Below, piece after piece: positions 61,112-64,000 of a DNA stretch of 64,000 nucleotides. Location: positions 47,387,693 through 47,451,692 of the forward strand of contig OX439045.1 in NCBI GenBank assembly GCA_949317995.1, written 5' to 3'. Source of the stretch: Acholoe squamosa (lineage: Eukaryota; Annelida; Polychaeta; Phyllodocida; Polynoidae). A model generated the notes under the pieces. The model searched no databases. It saw nothing but the letters and a program-made list of their open reading frames with translations, and was not told the DNA's origin. Both the position numbers and the translations under genes were made by a program. Each line of letters starts with the position of its first letter. Position 1 is the first letter of the stretch.

Positions 61112-61326
61112 CCCATTGAAGGCTAGCATCGACTATAGTCGACACCATGGTAGGCCTAGCATCGACTATAGTCTACACCATGGTGGGCCTAGCATCGACT
61201 ATAGTCGATGCCCATTATATAGGATTTGTATAGGAATTGAAAATAGGCTCGTCCTCTAGGAACTATACTTTTTTCAGGGGCCGTCCCCATGGTCAGGACA
61301 ACGATTTTTGCTCTGCCCTCAAAGGG
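61112..61326. mobile_element. 215-bp TTAA MITE with a 33-bp internal tandem repeat
   Basis: TTAA flanks at 61108-61111 and 61327-61330. The ends are CCCATTGAAGG and CCCTCAAAGGG (inverted). Inside, a 33-bp unit starting ATCGACTATAGTCGA repeats at 61128, 61161 and 61194. Confidence 0.85.
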
Positions 61327-61330
61327 TTAA

Positions 61331-62746
61331 TGAACCTCTAGATGAGGCAGTGGCTGCTGAGTATGAGATAGGACTGACAGAATGTGAAGTGCATGCAAAT
61401 ATTGAATCATTTACCTATATATTTACATTGGGGACTAAAATTCCAGGGTGCCACCCTGTTTTATTAAGTTCTAATAAATGGCATCATTATTGTCAATCTT
61501 CCCCCAGAAGAAAAAGTATGTTGATCAGTGACCATTTGCCAGTATTCTGTGTAAGAAGAAACTACCTGAGAAATATGTGATGAAAAATGTTTCAGGTCAG
61601 ACATACAGAAAATATGATAAAAATGAACTCCAAGATTGCATACTAGAGCAAGACTGGGATGCTTTCTACATGCTACCAACAGTTGATCAAAAATGGGACT
61701 TTATCCTTAATGCGATCACAATGTATCTTGATGAAAAGTGCCCTATCAGGACCTTCACTTTCAAAGACTATCAGATAGAATGGATGGACAATGAGGTACT
61801 AGAGGCAATGCGTGACAGGGATGACTTAGTTATTGAACATAAAAGGCATCCATCTGACTTATTATGGCAGGAGGTAACAAATGCTAAACAATATGTGGAA
61901 CATTTGATTATGAAAAAGAAATCCAACATGGTTACAGAAAAACTGAAAAGAACCCAAAAGATTTTTGGAAACATCTTAATAGTCTACTTAAACTCCCAAA
62001 AACCTCAGAAACTCCAATGCTAAAGGACAGTGTCACACAAGCCTTCTTGGAAGCACAAAGTGTGCCAGAGTGTGCTAATAATTCTTTTGCCACCATTGGG
62101 GAAGAACAAGCAAAGGCCAAGCCAAATTATGTTAAACATGATTATAAGTTGCCAAGTGCAAGAGAGTATACATACTGTACAAAAGAATGGTTCAGAAAAA
62201 GTTAAGGTAAATCCAGCTGATGTATTAAGGCATGTATAAGACATTGATACTCGTAAGCCATCAGGTATACCCACAATTAGTACAAAGGTTTTTAAGGATT
62301 GTTTCTTAGTGGTTGTACCACAATTGGTAAATTTATTCCAAACATCTGCAGACCTAGCAAATGTCCCGTTACAATGGGGAAAGGCGCAGCTCAAGCTACT
62401 TCCTAAGTCTGGAGATCTAACAAGCATAAAAAGTTGGAGGCCAATAAGCATCTTGCCTCTGGTTGGAAAGATGATGGAAAAGATAATGCATAAACATATG
62501 ATGACTCACATTGATTCAAATAACTTATTGTCAAAGTTCCAGTATGGTTACTGAAAAAACAGGGGAACAGGAGAAGCCGTTTTTGATTTTGTTTCTGATT
62601 TATTTAAGTACAAAGATATGTCACATGTCACAGCAGCCTGTTTCATAGATATGCGCAAGGCATTTAATTCCATAGATCATAACATATTATTGCCGAAATT
62701 TGAAAAGGCTGGTTTCCACGTAACCTCCAGAATAGGGGACATCTAG
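61331..62746 (+). pseudogene. LINE (non-LTR retrotransposon) ORF2 fragment, broken
   Basis: The order is the end of the APE endonuclease (ISDHLPVF, about 61523), a linker frame 61577-62023, a short frame 62017-62205, and the RT from 62309. The RT shows KLLPKSGD, SWRPISILP, a TGA at 62552-62554, then motif A FIDMRKAFNSIDH (Asp 62648-62650). It stops at 62744-62746 before the YADD motif. The style is that of the Jockey/CR1 group. Several frame changes and both ends missing show it is dead. Confidence 0.8.
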
Positions 62747-62990
62747 GGTACCTTTCCAGCTGAACTAACTTAAGTTGCCTGGCGATGATGAAGCTCACTT
62801 TGGCCTTCTACTTCAAGTGACGGCCAAAAGGTCGCGTCAGGTGGGGCTTTGAGATCTTAGGGACCTTAATGAAAGGGGGCCGCAAGTTCGGGCTGAACAT
62901 CATGGTTGCCACCATGAATTCAAAGCAGTGTCCTTCAGAATGGATTCTCAGGATGAATTGAGGCAATCCCTCTGAGTCGTCCTGTTTGTC

Positions 62991-63978
62991 TTAGGGCCAG
63001 TGCCTCCAACATCTCAGTATGAAAAGGCGCGCCAGATACAGGACCACAAGGACCATGGCCATGGTCCACATGGCAACATATCTTCCTGGCTGCTGTGTGA
63101 AGCTCATATCCTCCTCCTGAGGTATCCTGGTGGGAGGCAAGGGCCAGTTCTCGTTGGCCTTGTTGATCATGGCCTTGAGATTGTTCCAAGCAGCTGCATC
63201 CACCATGGCTGGGGTGTGAAGGGCTGAATGGATGGTGACCAACTGTGCTAGGTGTGTCACGCGCCTATAGGTATGACACATGGTTGCACAACACAAGGCA
63301 GCCAGCAGTGGGGTCAGCAGGTGTAACCAAGGTGAGTACTCCAGGTGGAGGCCAAGGTGTGTTAGGGAACTTGCCGCCAACAAGGAGGATTCATCTGATA
63401 GACCTTTGGCAGCTCTTCTGAGGGTGAGTACTTCCTTAATTAAAGGTACTATTTTCTGATTGTGCTGGAAGTTGGGTAGTTCCAGGGATCAAGGTATGGT
63501 TGTCATGGAAACGCCTGATACATTGACTGGAGGGGACCCGAAGTGTCACCATAGGGGGAGGTTTATGGGGCTCATGGCCAGGGGTTCTAGGGTGATGTTT
63601 TGTATACATCACATGTTTGAATTTATCATGAACGTACCCGCATTATTGATCGAACATAGGCATGGTACTGTCATCACTGAATATGCTGCATAATTTGCTA
63701 TGCATTGAAAGTTGGAATGGTGAAGTGCTCTTAATTAAGAGGTATGTGGAGCGGGCTATGGGTTTAATTAAATTTGGTACGGGTGCAGCCATGTGTGCAG
63801 TAAAACTGCAGGTGTGGTGGACTGCATCAGGTAGATCTTAAAGTAGGGATAGGTTGCATGTGGAGTGGAGTGGTGACAGTAGGGGTAGGGGCAGGTCGCA
63901 GCTGATAAAAGAGTCTTGTATACACATATCAATGTCTGCCTGCTGCAGCTCTATGTAGTTGGCATGGCTGGTGGACAT
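62991..63978 (-). pseudogene. Broken membrane-protein frame, possibly envelope-like
   Basis: A minus-strand frame is open from about 63488 to its TAA at 62991-62993. It has a hydrophobic stretch coded by about 63276-63329 and a clear C-terminal membrane segment coded by about 63015-63074, followed by a short basic Trp/Arg-rich tail. Upstream, the same frame continues with coding-like composition and Asn-glycosylation sites (NIT, NVS), but is cut by TGA codons at 63489-63491, 63546-63548 and 63609-63611. Another frame reaches an ATG at 63976-63978. The layout (glycosylated, Cys-bearing ectodomain, then TM and short tail) suggests an envelope-like protein of a retroelement running out of the window. 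This is inference and no family was identified. Confidence 0.35.
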
Positions 63979-64000
63979 GGCTATGAAATGGGGTAGGGAC

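Overview
This window reads as intergenic and intronic DNA from a repeat-rich animal genome, probably a marine invertebrate. It is AT-rich and has no bacterial-style gene packing. It holds spliced exons of a metazoan gene and many eukaryotic transposon types: tyrosine-recombinase retrotransposon, non-LTR retrotransposon, LTRs, hAT-like and TTAA-type elements, and a Polinton-like long-TIR element. The species cannot be fixed from sequence alone.

The only host gene I recognise is on the minus strand between 54935 and 33604. Eight separate exons match the GTDC1 family (also called QTMAN, the tRNA-queuosine mannosyltransferase), in the right order and with fitting splice sites. This copy looks dead or dying. 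It has an in-frame TAA in exon 1, an in-frame TGA in the fourth conserved block, a 91-bp TIR element inside coding exon 1, and a damaged EX7E catalytic motif. At least two expected exons could not be found.

Layout: 391-9275 is an 8.9-kb element with roughly 480-bp inverted ends, AG...CT termini and a 5-of-6 match at a 6-bp target duplication. It looks like a decayed Polinton/Maverick. Its ends carry tandem 65-bp units that combine CRE, SF-1/ERR and octamer-like sites. Positions 9276-16500 hold interspersed repeats, a TAAACA-rich CACTGCAAAAA-ended element and TTAA and TA elements. Positions 16505-31800 are a tandem segmental duplication (about 7.4 kb plus about 7.9 kb) with copy-specific insertions.

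Positions 33604-54935 are the GTDC1-like locus. Its largest intron holds a complete but inactivated Ngaro-type retrotransposon (48013-53578) with split direct repeats. That element's reverse transcriptase is interrupted at a TTAA by a non-autonomous element, and another copy of the same element sits at 13860-14630. Positions 57796-60614 are a long-TIR element with a solo LTR inside one arm. Positions 61112-62746 hold a TTAA MITE next to a broken LINE. Positions 62991-63978 are a broken membrane-protein-like frame that may be an envelope-like remnant.

No complete, intact protein-coding gene was found. No CRISPR array, rRNA or convincing functional tRNA gene was seen.
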